64,000 nucleotides of DNA from Hyphomicrobiales bacterium (lineage in GTDB: Bacteria > Pseudomonadota > Alphaproteobacteria > Rhizobiales > Rhizobiaceae), in assembly GCA_900465685.1 (NCBI GenBank), contig UEGR01000016.1, positions 213,258-277,257 on the forward strand. Reading direction: 5' to 3'. Of this stretch, positions 51,659 through 60,595 are shown in pieces (positions within the stretch are counted from its first letter, which is position 1; each line of letters opens with the position of its first letter). The notes under the pieces were generated by a model. That model did not search any database. It saw nothing but the letters and a program-made list of their open reading frames with translations, and was not told where the DNA came from. A program made the translations under genes and the position numbers.

Positions 51659-52762
51659 TTATTCGGCGGCTAGCGCCGCATTGTCTTCCGCTTCTTCCAG
51701 CTCGCGCACCAGCGGGATGACATGCTTGCCGAAATATTCGACCTCTTCCTGGAAATGCAGGAAGCCAAGCAGAATAAGATCAGCGCCAGCCCGCTTCAGC
51801 TTGACGACACGTTCCGCCACCTGCTGCGGCGTGCCGATGAGGTTGGAACGGAAGCCATCATTGTACTGTACAAGATCGTCGAAGCTGGACTTCGCCCAGT
51901 TGCCTTCGCCTTCCGGTGAGGATTTGCCTGCATTCTTCACTTCGTGACCAAAGGCATTGACCGCTTCGGGATTGGCCTTCTCAATGATCTCGGCCAAAAC
52001 AGCCTTCGCCTCTTCTTCCGTGTCGCGTACAATGGCAAAAGCGTTCACGCCAACACGAACCGAATGGTTGTTTTCTTTTGCCTTGGTCTGGATATCGTCA
52101 ACCTGCTTGGCGATTTCCTCCGGGGTATTGCCATTGGTGAAATACCAGTCGGACACACGCGATGCCATGTCGCGCGCCGCGCGCGACGAACCGCCCTGAA
52201 AGATTTCCGGCTGCGGATCGAGTGGTTTGGGCTTCAGGGAATAGTTGTTGAAGCGATAGAAATCACCATGGAACGTGTAGCTTTCCTCGGTCCAGATACC
52301 CCGCAGCGCGCGGATGAATTCTTCCGAACGGCGATAGCGCTCGTCATGGTCGTACCACGGCTCGCCAATGGCATGGAATTCGCCACGGAACCAGCCGCTG
52401 ACAATATTGACCGCCACACGGCCATTGGTGAGATGATTAATCGTGGCAATCTGCTTTGCGGCAAGCGCCGGGTTCCAAGGTCCAGGCAGAATGGCGGCGA
52501 TCACCTTCAGCGTTTTGGTGGATTCGAGAAGGGCATGGCTGAATGACACCGATTCATGCTGGAACTCTGCACCGTAACCCGCCGTGAAACGGATCTGGCT
52601 CAGCGCGTATTCAAAACCATTCGCCTCAGCGATCTGCGCGAGTTTGCGGTTATAGTCAATCGTCCAGCTGGTGCGCTGTTCAATATTCGAGATGACGAGG
52701 CCGCCAGAAACATTCGGGACCCAATAGGCGAATTTCACGGGATTTTTGCTGTGTTCTGTCAT
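51659..52762 (-). CDS. sfnG: FMNH2-dependent dimethyl-sulfone monooxygenase-like enzyme (SfnG, bacterial luciferase family)
   Basis: This two-component flavin monooxygenase (367 aa) has a luciferase-like TIM barrel. Segments typical of the SfnG/SsuD group are VKFAYWVPNVSGGLVISNIE, WTIDYNRKLAQIAEANGFEY, ILPGPWNPALAAKQIATI, and NIVSGWFRGEFHAIGEPW. SfnG converts dimethyl sulfone to methanesulfinate using FMNH2 from a separate reductase; that reductase is encoded 22 bases upstream. SD AAGGAG. Close relatives may act on other sulfones or sulfonates, so the exact substrate is not proven. Confidence 0.88.
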   Translation of the reverse strand: MTEHSKNPVKFAYWVPNVSGGLVISNIEQRTSWTIDYNRKLAQIAEANGFEYALSQIRFTAGYGAEFQHESVSFSHALLESTKTLKVIAAILPGPWNPALAAKQIATINHLTNGRVAVNIVSGWFRGEFHAIGEPWYDHDERYRRSEEFIRALRGIWTEESYTFHGDFYRFNNYSLKPKPLDPQPEIFQGGSSRAARDMASRVSDWYFTNGNTPEEIAKQVDDIQTKAKENNHSVRVGVNAFAIVRDTEEEAKAVLAEIIEKANPEAVNAFGHEVKNAGKSSPEGEGNWAKSSFDDLVQYNDGFRSNLIGTPQQVAERVVKLKRAGADLILLGFLHFQEEVEYFGKHVIPLVRELEEAEDNAALAAE

Positions 52763-52784
52763 GGCTCAACTCCTTAGGTAATCA

Positions 52785-53384
52785 TCAATTGGTCGTGGCT
52801 TCATCGGATACGATGCGAAAAGCCCGCTCGCCGACACCAGCGGTCGCATCGATACGGGAAATGGCGGGCGAAAGATCGAACAGCTCCAAAACGGCGCGCT
52901 CGATACGCGCCTCAACAGCTGGATTGGACAAGGTATATTCCGTGAAGTCCGCTTCCACTGCGTAGACCGTCGTTGGAATGGTAACCGCGCCGAAAAAACC
53001 GAATAATGGGCGAAACTGGTGTTCCAGCATGAGGCCATGCAAGGCCGAGCCGCCCGTCGCGGCAAGGACAACGCGTCTTCCGTGCAAGGCGCGGAAATCA
53101 ACAAGATCGAAGAGATGTTTCAGCGCGCCGGTATAGGATGCACGATAGACGGGCGAACCGACCACAAGCACATCCGCCGCTTCTACGGCATCGACAATGG
53201 CTCGACCGGCCGCATCCAGTTGGTCGGCGCGCAGCGCCCGGAACAGAACTGGTGCGGCATCGACCAGATCGATCCTGTCAATCTCAACATCAGCGCCGCG
53301 CGCGATGCCTGCGAGAATTGAGTCGACTAGCCGCGCCGTGCGTGAGGGTCGCTTGACGCTGCCATAGATGCCTAAAACCTTCAT
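52785..53384 (-). CDS. msuE: NADPH-dependent FMN reductase (MsuE-type)
   Basis: This flavodoxin-like reductase (199 aa) supplies FMNH2 to the monooxygenase. The FMN-phosphate-binding loop is YGSVKRPSRTARLVDSILAG (about 7-26), and the second flavin contact region is VVGSPVYRASYTGALKHLFDL. MsuE/SsuE-type reductases belong with sulfonate and sulfone monooxygenases. It is the first gene of the sulfur operon; SD AAGGAG. Confidence 0.88.
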   Translation of the reverse strand: MKVLGIYGSVKRPSRTARLVDSILAGIARGADVEIDRIDLVDAAPVLFRALRADQLDAAGRAIVDAVEAADVLVVGSPVYRASYTGALKHLFDLVDFRALHGRRVVLAATGGSALHGLMLEHQFRPLFGFFGAVTIPTTVYAVEADFTEYTLSNPAVEARIERAVLELFDLSPAISRIDATAGVGERAFRIVSDEATTN

Positions 53385-53573
53385 AGAACCACTCCTTGTA
53401 GAGCATATTGTCTATGGTTTTAGTAAAGTATCAAAGGCAGCTATTCCAAAGTCTGGGGCTTCAGTGGAAAGGAATCCCTGTGTGAGGGAGGATGAATAAC
53501 GACGGAATTATATCCGAAGTTTTAGTTGGTCAAAAGGCAGCCTAATCTCTGAACGTCACTTTGCTGCGATTTC
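53385..53573 (-). promoter_or_regulatory. Probable promoter region of the sulfur operon
   Basis: This is the only non-coding stretch upstream of msuE before the IS6 end at 53574. It is A/T-rich near 53401-53450. I could not assign a -35/-10 or -24/-12 pair with confidence, nor a CysB-like site. No gene is visible. Confidence 0.4.
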
Positions 53574-53883
53574 GGTTCTGTCGCAAACATTTTACTCTTT
53601 TCAGGTTATGTCCCAGTCAGTGTCTGTCATTGATCGAGGCGAAAGCGGATGGCGGTCGATTTCAAAGGGGTTCATTGTCCCAAAAGCATCATCCTGCATG
53701 CGTCTTCCTTTACGTGCGCTACCCCGTCTCCTATCGCGAGCTTCAGGTGATTGTGGCTGAGCGGGGCATAACGGTCGATCATGCGACTTTGAACCGATGG
53801 GTTGTTCGCTACTCTTCTCAGATCGCCGCACAAGCTCAGATACGCAAACGACCAACACTCGGCTCATGGCGCGTTGACGAGAC
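53574..53883 (+). mobile_element. IS6-family 5' end (right copy)
   Basis: It starts with GGTTCTGTCGCAAAC, a typical IS6 terminus, and encodes the N-terminal part of the transposase (YVRYPVSYRELQVIVAERG, DHATLNRWVVRYSSQ, GSWRVDET). The reading stops where IS110 sequence begins. It is the inverted counterpart of 44851-45054 and lies on the other side of the sulfur operon. Confidence 0.82.
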
Positions 53884-53949
53884 TCGGAGTCATTGATCGT
53901 CAGCGCTCTCCCGCTGCTACTATGGCCACGTTGAACACAGGAGAGCAAA

Positions 53950-54081
53950 ATGGAACCGCATTTTGTTGGTCTGGACGTATCCAAGGACGAGACAGCGATC
54001 TATGTTCGAACGCAAAGCGGAACGGTCAACTCTGCGTATAAGAAGCCGACCGATCCCGACACCACATATACAATGCCTTGA
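53950..54081 (+). pseudogene. IS110-family transposase 5' fragment (right copy)
   Basis: The first codons, MEPHFVGLDVSKDETAIYVR, are the N-terminal catalytic segment of an IS110 transposase (the D of GLDVSKDE), with an SD (CAGGAGAG) upstream. After about 43 codons a stop occurs, and the sequence changes to the 3' end of another IS6 transposase. The stretch after SGTV matches the left copy at 44770-44850. Confidence 0.78.
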
Positions 54082-54717
54082 GGAGCGGGACAAACAGATT
54101 GCGAAGAGCAGAGAAGATCGAAATAAAGTGTTGGAGGCTTCTTGGCGATCGGAAACCTTGCATCGTCCTTTCCCGCTTTCGCAGTGGCATATGCGAGTTC
54201 CCAGCTCGATTGTTGAGCCCCATGTGCGACTGGTACTCGATTGCCGGCATCACTTGCCGCCGGGCTGCTCCATAGGATCGCAGCTTGTCTGCAATCATGC
54301 GCTTTGGCGCGACGCCCTGTTTCTTCAAGAGGCGTATCAGCAATCGCTTGGTAGCCTTGGCGCTGCGGCGGTTCCGGACTATCTCATCACCGACGTATCC
54401 GTCCTGATCGACGGCTCGCCAAAGCCAATATTTCTTACCAGCGATGCTGACGACGACTTCATCCAGATGCCAGATATCGTTTGGGCCGGGACGCTTCCTT
54501 TGGAGCCGACGGGCATATTCCGGGCCGAATTTCAGTCTCCATCGACGGATGGTCTCATACGAAACGACGAAACGACAATACCGCGCTCCAGCAGCATTTC
54601 CTCGACCAAGCGCAGGCTCAGCGGAAAGCGAAAGCAGAGCCACACCGCATAGGCGATGATCTTGACGGAAAACGGTAGCGTTTGTAGCAGATGGGCGAGC
54701 TGTTCATACGCCTGCAT
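54082..54717 (-). pseudogene. IS6-family transposase (third copy), frameshifted by an 8-bp duplication and 3'-truncated
   Basis: The N-terminal frame gives WLCFRFPLSLRLVEEMLLERGIVV. After a frameshift the other frame gives VSYETIRRWRLKFGPEYARRL, GPNDIWHLDEVVVSIAGKKYW, ADKLRSYGAARRQVMPAIEY and NNRAGNSHMPLRKRERTMQG. The shift is explained by a perfect tandem duplication, GAAACGAC-GAAACGAC (54561-54576). The C-terminus is lost at the IS110 junction near 54081. It belongs to a different IS6 subgroup from the pair flanking the sulfur operon. Confidence 0.85.
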
Positions 54718-54929
54718 CTATCCCAGCGTGTCCCAACAAGCAGTTACTGTGACAACACTGATCCAGCATCCTAGCATAGGAGCAGCTCTCATATGGAAAT
54801 GACGGGTTACCTACGCTTGAAAATGGCCCCAGTCGTCCCTGCGTTTTCGAAAAGAACGCCGAGGTTTTCCGGAACCGATCGGAGACCACCCAACGTCATA
54901 TAGGCTTACACCGAAGTGTTGCTTTGCAG
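54718..54929. other. Non-coding stretch between IS6 remnant and GDPD fragment
   Basis: No gene is recognised. The outer end of the IS6 element may lie near 54764, but an inverted repeat cannot be confirmed because its other end is lost. Confidence 0.35.
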
Positions 54930-55117
54930 TCAGACCTTTGCCTTCTGCTGCCGCCAAGCGTGGAGCTTCTCGGGGTAGTCCGTCTGTATCAATGAGACCC
55001 CGCCTTCTACAAGAACTCCCCAGATTTCGTTAGGATATTCAACTGCTACACTATCTTTAAAGCCGCAGCATTCCACGATATCGAGCGTATTGACCCACAC
55101 CGCAATACCCAGGCTAT
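54930..55117 (-). pseudogene. C-terminal fragment of a glycerophosphodiester phosphodiesterase family protein
   Basis: The minus strand encodes GIAVWVNTLDIVECCGFKDS, then EIWGVLVEGGVSLIQTDYPE and KLHAWRQQK, which is the C-terminal end of a GDPD TIM barrel (W-N-T, G-V-x-x-I-Q-T-D-x-P). The rest of the gene is absent: reading upstream runs into the left inverted repeat of the IS21-family element. The sequence beyond the element's right end does not continue the gene, so a deletion accompanied or followed the insertion. Confidence 0.75.
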
Positions 55118-55179
55118 TGATTGCCACTGAGAACTGACCCAGCGTGGCCTGATATTTCCATTGAGAATTGACCCGCCTG

Positions 55180-55992
55180 TTAGGTATGTTTCGGGTCTGC
55201 GGTCGTGGTCAAGTTCGTCGTTTTCTCCTTTGTCGTTTTAGTGTCGTGCGCAGAGCTGTTCTTGAAGCGGAAGCTGTCGTTTCCGGTTTCAAGGATGTGG
55301 CAATGATGGGTAAGCCGATCGAGCAATGCCGTGGTCATCTTGGCATCACCGAAGACGCTGGCCCATTCGCTGAAGCTGAGGTTCGTCGTGATGATGACGC
55401 TGGTTCGCTCGTAGAGTTTGCTGAGCAGGTGGAAGAGCATCGCACCGCCTGACGCGCTGAACGGCAGGTATCCAAGCTCATCAAGGATCACGAGATCAGA
55501 GTGGACAAGGCGATTGGCGATCTGCCCAGACCGTCCTTGCGCCTTTTCCTGTTCCAGCGCGTTGACCAGCTCGACCGTTGAGAAGAACCGGACCCGTTTG
55601 TGGTGATGCTCGATGGCCTGAACACCTATCGCGGTAGCAATGTGTGTCTTGCCCGTGCCGGGGCCACCGACCAGAACGATGTTGTTTGCGTCGTCCAGGA
55701 AGTCGCAGCGATGAAGCTGCTGCACGAGCGCCTCGTTGATCTCGCTGCTGGCGAAGTCGAAGCCATTCAGATCACGATAGGCAGGGAAGCGTGCCGTCTT
55801 GAGCTGGTAGGCAGTCGAGCGAACTTCACGTTCCGCGGTCTCTGCTTTCAAAAGCTGCGACAGGATCGGAATGGCAGCCTCGAACGCCGGCGATCCTTGC
55901 TCGGTTAGTTCGCCGACGGCTTGTGCCATTCCGTGCATCTTCAGTTGCCGCAGCATGATGACGATCGCACCGCTTGCTGGATTATGACGCAT
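55180..55992 (-). CDS. istB: IS21-family helper ATPase IstB
   Basis: The AAA+ protein (270 aa) of IS21 elements has a DnaC-like fold, Walker [18 protein letters not shown] and Walker [14 protein letters not shown]. It assists the IstA transposase in target selection. The start overlaps the istA stop by 11 bases. Confidence 0.95.
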   Translation of the reverse strand: MRHNPASGAIVIMLRQLKMHGMAQAVGELTEQGSPAFEAAIPILSQLLKAETAEREVRSTAYQLKTARFPAYRDLNGFDFASSEINEALVQQLHRCDFLDDANNIVLVGGPGTGKTHIATAIGVQAIEHHHKRVRFFSTVELVNALEQEKAQGRSGQIANRLVHSDLVILDELGYLPFSASGGAMLFHLLSKLYERTSVIITTNLSFSEWASVFGDAKMTTALLDRLTHHCHILETGNDSFRFKNSSAHDTKTTKEKTTNLTTTADPKHT

Positions 55993-57508
55993 GGCGGGCC
56001 TCCGTCTTTCTCAGGGCATCGTATCGTTCAACATTGGCCTTGGGCTCGTTGACGAGCGTCAGGGCTTGTGGCGCATCGATGGTCGGCGGCGTGAAGGATT
56101 TGCCGTCGACAAGGCGATGCAGCAGGTTCAGAACATGCGTCTTGGTCGGAACACCGGACTTCAACGCCATGTCGACCGCCGACAGGACGGCCTGTTCATC
56201 GTGTTGAAGGACGAGCGCCAGGATATCGACCATCTCCCGGTCGCCGCCCGGCTTCTTGAGCAAGTATTGCTGCAAGGCCCGGAATGCATCGGGAAGTTCG
56301 ACGAATGGTGCACCGTTGCGAAGCGCACCTGGCTTGCGCTGCACTACCGCCAAGTAGTGCCGCCAGTCGTAGATCGTCTGTCCTGGCCTGTCGTGGGAGC
56401 GATCAATGACGCGACGATGCTCGCAAATGATCTGTCCTTCTGCGGCGGCCACAACACGGTCTGGGTAAACCCTTAGGCTCACCGGCCGATTGGCGAAGGA
56501 CGCCGGGACGCTGTAGCGATTGCGCTCCAGATGCACGAGGCAGGTCGGAGAGACACGCTTGGTGTATTCGACAAACCCATCGAACGGCCGGGTAATGGGC
56601 ATGAGCGCGGGAGCTTCTTCCGCCCAAATGTCGGCAATGGTGCCACGCATCTGACCGTGCGGGGTCTGTGCCCAGAACTCCTTGCAGCGTTGCTCGAGCC
56701 AGTCGTTCAGGGCTTCCAGCGATGGAAAGCGCGGAACGGGCTGAAAGAACCGATGACGCGCATCCTGAACATTCTTCTCGACTTGTCCCTTCTCCCAGCC
56801 TGAAGCCGGATTGCAAAACTCAGGCTCGAACAGGTAGTGGCTAGCCATCGCCTGGAAGCGCACGTTGACGTCACGCTCTTTCCCGCGGCCAACCTTGTCG
56901 ATCGCGGTGCGCATGTTGTCGTAAATGCCGCGTCCCGGGATGCCGCCGAATACGCGAAATGCATGATTGTGGGCATCAAACAGCATCTCGTGCGTCTGTA
57001 GCAGATAGGCCCGAACGATGAAGGCTCGGCTGTAGCTCAGCTTCGTGTGCGCCACCTGCAGCTTAGTGCGTTCATTGCCGATGATCGCCCAGTCCTCCGA
57101 CCAGTCGAACTGGAAGGCTTCTCCGGGATCGAACGCCAGAGGTACATATGTCCCGCGGCCCGTCGTCTGCAACTCTCTCTGGCGATCATCACGCCATTCC
57201 CGGGCAAATGCCGCAACCCGATTGTAGGAGCCCTCGTAGCCAAGGCTCATCAGGTCAGCATGCAATTGCTTCATCGTCCGCTTCTGTTTGCGGTTCTTCT
57301 TGGATTCCGTCTTCAGCCAGGCAGACAACCGATCAGCAAAAGGATCGAGCTTGCTCGGCCGCTCCGGGACCTTGAACTTCGGCTCCACACCGTCCAGGCG
57401 CAGGTATTTGCGAATGGTATTCCGGGATAAGCCGGTCCTGCGGCAAATCTCCCGGATCGATAAATGGTCTCGAAAATGCCAGCGTCGGATCACGCTCAAT
57501 AACGCCAT
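55982..57508 (-). CDS. istA: IS21-family transposase IstA
   Basis: The DDE transposase (508 aa from the ATG at 57508, which has GGAG eight bases upstream) starts with an HTH ([21 protein letters not shown]). The rve core follows, with the first catalytic D in [12 protein letters not shown], the second in [11 protein letters not shown] and the E near [12 protein letters not shown]. The length is typical. The frame is open 22 codons upstream, but those residues precede the usual family start. Confidence 0.95.
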   Translation of the reverse strand: MALLSVIRRWHFRDHLSIREICRRTGLSRNTIRKYLRLDGVEPKFKVPERPSKLDPFADRLSAWLKTESKKNRKQKRTMKQLHADLMSLGYEGSYNRVAAFAREWRDDRQRELQTTGRGTYVPLAFDPGEAFQFDWSEDWAIIGNERTKLQVAHTKLSYSRAFIVRAYLLQTHEMLFDAHNHAFRVFGGIPGRGIYDNMRTAIDKVGRGKERDVNVRFQAMASHYLFEPEFCNPASGWEKGQVEKNVQDARHRFFQPVPRFPSLEALNDWLEQRCKEFWAQTPHGQMRGTIADIWAEEAPALMPITRPFDGFVEYTKRVSPTCLVHLERNRYSVPASFANRPVSLRVYPDRVVAAAEGQIICEHRRVIDRSHDRPGQTIYDWRHYLAVVQRKPGALRNGAPFVELPDAFRALQQYLLKKPGGDREMVDILALVLQHDEQAVLSAVDMALKSGVPTKTHVLNLLHRLVDGKSFTPPTIDAPQALTLVNEPKANVERYDALRKTEARHAS

Positions 57509-57688
57509 GTCGATCACTCCATAGCCCTCGTTGAAAACATGCGAGGGAAGGTTGGAACATGGGTCAATTCTCAATGGAAATATCAGGCCACGCCGGGTCA
57601 GTTCTCAGTGGCAATCAACAGTTACGGAAATATCGAAAGCACATTGCGTTGTTAAGCCGACGCAATGCGCTTTCTCTTGCCCGATCGG

Positions 57689-58447
57689 CTACTTCCCGAT
57701 TTGTCTCGCAGCGTTTGCGATTACTTCCGCAACTTTCACGGGCTGGGAGGCAAACACCGCGTGGCTTGCTTCGATCTCGGTCACATCGCTGCCAGCACGT
57801 TTTGCCATTTCACGTTCGAGTTCGGGATTGATCGAACGATCCTGGGTCGCAACGACTGACCAGCTCTTCTTTTCTTTCCAGGCTGGATCGCTGACTTTTG
57901 CCGAAAAAGCCGACTTGGAAGCGAAGACCTGAGACTTTGACAGGAACTTAACCTCAGCCTCTGGCAAATCGGCGGCGAAGTCCTTCCCGAACGCCTTCGG
58001 ATCGAGGTAGAGAAATTTCCCGTCATCGGTTTCCTTGATGTTCGTTCCGGCGGGCGGCTTCGACCCCGAGAGCGATAACAGGCTTTCTCCCTTGTCAGGC
58101 AGGAAAGCTGCAACATAGACAAGCCCTCCAACCTTCGGATTGTGGCCTGCCTCGGTGATAACCATGCCGCCATAACTGTGACCGACAAGCAGTGTCGGCC
58201 CATCTTGCAAGTCGAGCACGCGATTGGTAGCAGCCACGTCGTCTTCCAACGAGGTGATTGGCTCCTGCACGATCGAGACGTTGAATCCCTGTTCTTCCAG
58301 AATTTCCGTTGTCTTGCGCCAACTCGATCCGTCAGCGAGTGCTCCGTGGACGATGACGATGTTTTTCACATCGGCGGCATGTGCCGCGAATGCAGTCACG
58401 CTGGTTGCTAAGGCAAACATAGCCATGGGAAAGAAACGGTTTTTCAT
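57689..58447 (-). CDS. Secreted alpha/beta hydrolase
   Basis: The protein (252 aa) has a signal peptide (MKNRFFPMAMFALATSVTAFAAHA-AD) and an alpha/beta-hydrolase core. The oxyanion region is VIVHGALADGSSW, the nucleophile S91 lies in LLVGHSYGGMV, and the probable catalytic histidine is in EASHAVFASQP near the C-terminus. It resembles the salicylate-esterase-like group (AB_hydrolase_6) often annotated as alpha/beta hydrolase of unknown substrate. It is in line with and probably co-transcribed with dipZ upstream (38-base gap). Confidence 0.87.
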   Translation of the reverse strand: MKNRFFPMAMFALATSVTAFAAHAADVKNIVIVHGALADGSSWRKTTEILEEQGFNVSIVQEPITSLEDDVAATNRVLDLQDGPTLLVGHSYGGMVITEAGHNPKVGGLVYVAAFLPDKGESLLSLSGSKPPAGTNIKETDDGKFLYLDPKAFGKDFAADLPEAEVKFLSKSQVFASKSAFSAKVSDPAWKEKKSWSVVATQDRSINPELEREMAKRAGSDVTEIEASHAVFASQPVKVAEVIANAARQIGK

Positions 58448-58485
58448 TGAATACTCCTGTTTTCTGAGGGGATAGGGAGAAGGTT

Positions 58486-60264
58486 TCAGCCAAAGGTAAA
58501 GGCGTAGGCTTCGGCACCAGGATCGAGAAACCTGATTTCGAAATTATGGGCTTTCACATCGCCCGATTGACGGACGAGTTGATAGAGCCGGGTCGCCGTG
58601 ACGGTCCCGTTGCCTTCGGTATCTGTGTCGGCACCGTGATCCGCATCGGGAGCTTTGCCGTCGATGGTTACACGAAAGCGGATCGGTTTGCTGGCAGCCC
58701 CCGAACCCAGGACCAGATGAAGGTCCCGGGCCTGAAAATGATAAGCGATGGCACCATCCGGCTGGTCGAGGGTTGCCTGCTCAGCACCGACGGTCCACCT
58801 GCCGGAAAGGCCCCATTGGTTAAGACCCGGTTGCCCGAAAGAGTAGTTTGAAGCTGTATCGGCGCGCAGACGTTCGGGAGAAGCGAAGTTGTCGGCACGC
58901 TCATAACCGAGATAGGTTTCCGGCGAGCGGATGTTTTGCAAATCCGGGCTTGCTTCCGCCCCCTTGGTGGTGGGCACCACCGGAGCACTTGCAGCTTTCT
59001 CGCCGCCAGCCTCGCGCAGCAGATCCTGAATGGCTTGTTCTGTCTTGCGATAATTGCCCTCGCCAAAATGATGGTAGCGAATCTGGCCTTTTGCATCGAT
59101 GAGATAATGTGCAGGCCAGTAACTATTGTTGTAGGCGCGCCAGATTTGGAAGTTACTGTCGATTGCGACCGGATAGCCGATCTTGAAGTCACCGACCGCC
59201 TTTTTCACGTTACCGATCTTCTTTTCGAACGCGAATTCGGGAGTGTGTGCGCCGATAACGACTAGGCCCTGTTCCTTGTATTTTTCCGCCCATGCGCGGA
59301 CGTAAGGAATAGTGCGTATGCAGTTGATGCAGGAGTAGGTCCAGAAATCGACCAGCACGACCTTGCCTCTGAGTTGCTCCATGGTCAGCGGCTCGGAGTT
59401 CAGCCAATCGACCGCGCCGTCGAGCGAGGGCGCGCGCGCTTCCACCGGCAGGTCGCTGCGGAACGGCTCGTCGGATTCTGCGACCATGACTGGTGCGCCA
59501 TTACTGGCTACCTCGAACGGCTTTGCTGCATCCTGTCTGCGGTTCACATTGTCCAGGACCGCCTGTTCGAACGAGGCCGTCTTCGCATAAGACAACTGTC
59601 CAAGCACACCGGTATCGAGGCCCAGCGCGATTGCTGCGACGCCGGCTAGCACAGCGACCCCGACTGCTTTGCGAATGCCTTCGCTAAATCCGAGCGAACG
59701 CTTCATTGCAGCAAACAGTCTGCCGCCGACACTCAGGGCAACGGCAAGCGAGGTGGCGGCACCCGCTCCATAGGCCAGCAGTAGGAAAGTTGTCTGGAGA
59801 TTTGCGCCCTGGAGAGCTGCGCCTGTCAGAACAAGTCCGAGTATCGGCCCGGCGCAAGGTGCCCAGAGCAGACCCGTTGCAATGCCAAGTATGAATGAGC
59901 CAGCAATGGTCGGAACCTTGCCGGGTGCGGACGAGGCGTTCAACAGTCGGTTGCCGAAGTCGACGACGGGTTGGGTAACGATGCTTGCGACACGCGGCGA
60001 GATGAGACTTACACCGAAAACGGTGAGGAGGAGGATCGCCGCGAGGCGACCATATCTGTTTGCGTCGATCGCCCAGCTGCCGCCGATTGCAGCAAGTGTC
60101 GCAACAAGTGCAAATGTGGCTGCCATGCCGATAAGCATAGGCAGGGTACTGCGCATGAACGGTTGGGTGGCGCGGGCAAATACGAAGGGGAGGATAGAGA
60201 GGATGCAGGGACTGAATATGGTCAGCGCACCTCCAAGATAGGCTATAACAAGAAGCGTCATCAT
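58486..60264 (-). CDS. dipZ: DipZ-type fusion: CcdA electron-transfer membrane domain plus thioredoxin domain
   Basis: The protein has 592 aa from the ATG at 60264 (SD AAAGGAAA). The N-terminal CcdA/DsbD-beta domain (about 1-215, six to seven helices) holds the electron-relay cysteines C20 (FSPCILSILPF) and C137 (LLWAPCAGP). A periplasmic AhpC/TSA-thioredoxin domain follows with the redox pair C312/C315 (SCINCIR), and a C-terminal beta-rich DipZ domain completes it. The protein carries reducing power from cytoplasmic thioredoxin to periplasmic disulfides. The open frame extends 52 codons upstream but that part is not DipZ-like and carries regulatory repeats. Confidence 0.92.
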   Translation of the reverse strand: MMTLLVIAYLGGALTIFSPCILSILPFVFARATQPFMRSTLPMLIGMAATFALVATLAAIGGSWAIDANRYGRLAAILLLTVFGVSLISPRVASIVTQPVVDFGNRLLNASSAPGKVPTIAGSFILGIATGLLWAPCAGPILGLVLTGAALQGANLQTTFLLLAYGAGAATSLAVALSVGGRLFAAMKRSLGFSEGIRKAVGVAVLAGVAAIALGLDTGVLGQLSYAKTASFEQAVLDNVNRRQDAAKPFEVASNGAPVMVAESDEPFRSDLPVEARAPSLDGAVDWLNSEPLTMEQLRGKVVLVDFWTYSCINCIRTIPYVRAWAEKYKEQGLVVIGAHTPEFAFEKKIGNVKKAVGDFKIGYPVAIDSNFQIWRAYNNSYWPAHYLIDAKGQIRYHHFGEGNYRKTEQAIQDLLREAGGEKAASAPVVPTTKGAEASPDLQNIRSPETYLGYERADNFASPERLRADTASNYSFGQPGLNQWGLSGRWTVGAEQATLDQPDGAIAYHFQARDLHLVLGSGAASKPIRFRVTIDGKAPDADHGADTDTEGNGTVTATRLYQLVRQSGDVKAHNFEIRFLDPGAEAYAFTFG

Positions 60265-60373
60265 CGTTTCCTTTGAAACCGGGTTGCGGGTTCTGGACGG
60301 CGATGCGGCGCGACCAGCAACGAGGCCAGTCTGGAGAGGGTGCGTATCCCGGCTGTGTCCGGTTTTCGCCTGA

Positions 60374-60389
60374 AATGTAACGCAATGTA
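60374..60389 (-). promoter_or_regulatory. Candidate response-regulator site: TACATT pair on the dipZ side
   Basis: On the minus strand TACATT-GCGT-TACATT, a direct repeat with a 10-bp period, about 110 bases upstream of the dipZ start. It resembles the GATACATT half-sites nearby. Confidence 0.4.
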
Positions 60390-60466
60390 GAAAATCCGGT
60401 CCGTCTCTACAGGACGACACAAAATGGGAACCGGGGGCTCGGAGTTTCCAAAGGGCAAGAGAGACA

Positions 60467-60484
60467 TTTGTATCTGAATGTATC
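60467..60484 (-). promoter_or_regulatory. Candidate response-regulator site: GATACA tandem pair on the dipZ side
   Basis: On the minus strand GATACA-TTCA-GATACA is a perfect 6-bp direct repeat with a 10-bp period, oriented toward dipZ. OmpR/PhoB-family dimers bind such direct repeats head to tail. Confidence 0.5.
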
Positions 60485-60529
60485 AGGGTGCCTCTGTGCT
60501 ACATCCGCTTTCAATCGATAAGTGGAAGG

Positions 60530-60547
60530 GACACATTAGGGATACAT
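60530..60547 (+). promoter_or_regulatory. Candidate response-regulator site: GAYACA tandem pair on the hydrolase side
   Basis: On the plus strand GACACA-TTAGG-GATACA, an 11-bp-period direct repeat, about 50 bases upstream of the hydrolase ATG and oriented toward it. It mirrors the pair at 60467-60484 that faces dipZ. Confidence 0.5.
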
Positions 60548-60595
60548 GCGGAGCGCTTTTTTCCGATCATAACTCAAGTAGATCGGGGAAATGCT

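Larger units (their letters stand above)
55118..57617 (-). mobile_element. IS21-family insertion sequence
   Basis: Inverted repeats of 57 bp with one mismatch bound a 2500-bp element (55118-55174 and 57561-57617, beginning TGATTGCCACTGAGAAC). Within each end a second related unit (TTTCCATTGAGAATTGACCC) repeats the motif, as usual for multiple transposase sites in IS21. Both istA and istB are complete. No matching target duplication is seen on the two sides. Confidence 0.93.

Noticed and set aside
53385..53573. A sigma-54 (-24/-12) promoter for the sulfur operon, as in some Pseudomonas sfn genes
   Set aside because: No convincing GG-N10-GC pair could be found on the minus strand, and no sigma-54 activator gene is present nearby.
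55115..57620. A target-site duplication for the IS21 element, testing ends shifted by three bases
   Set aside because: Neither choice of ends gives matching 4-8 bp flanks.
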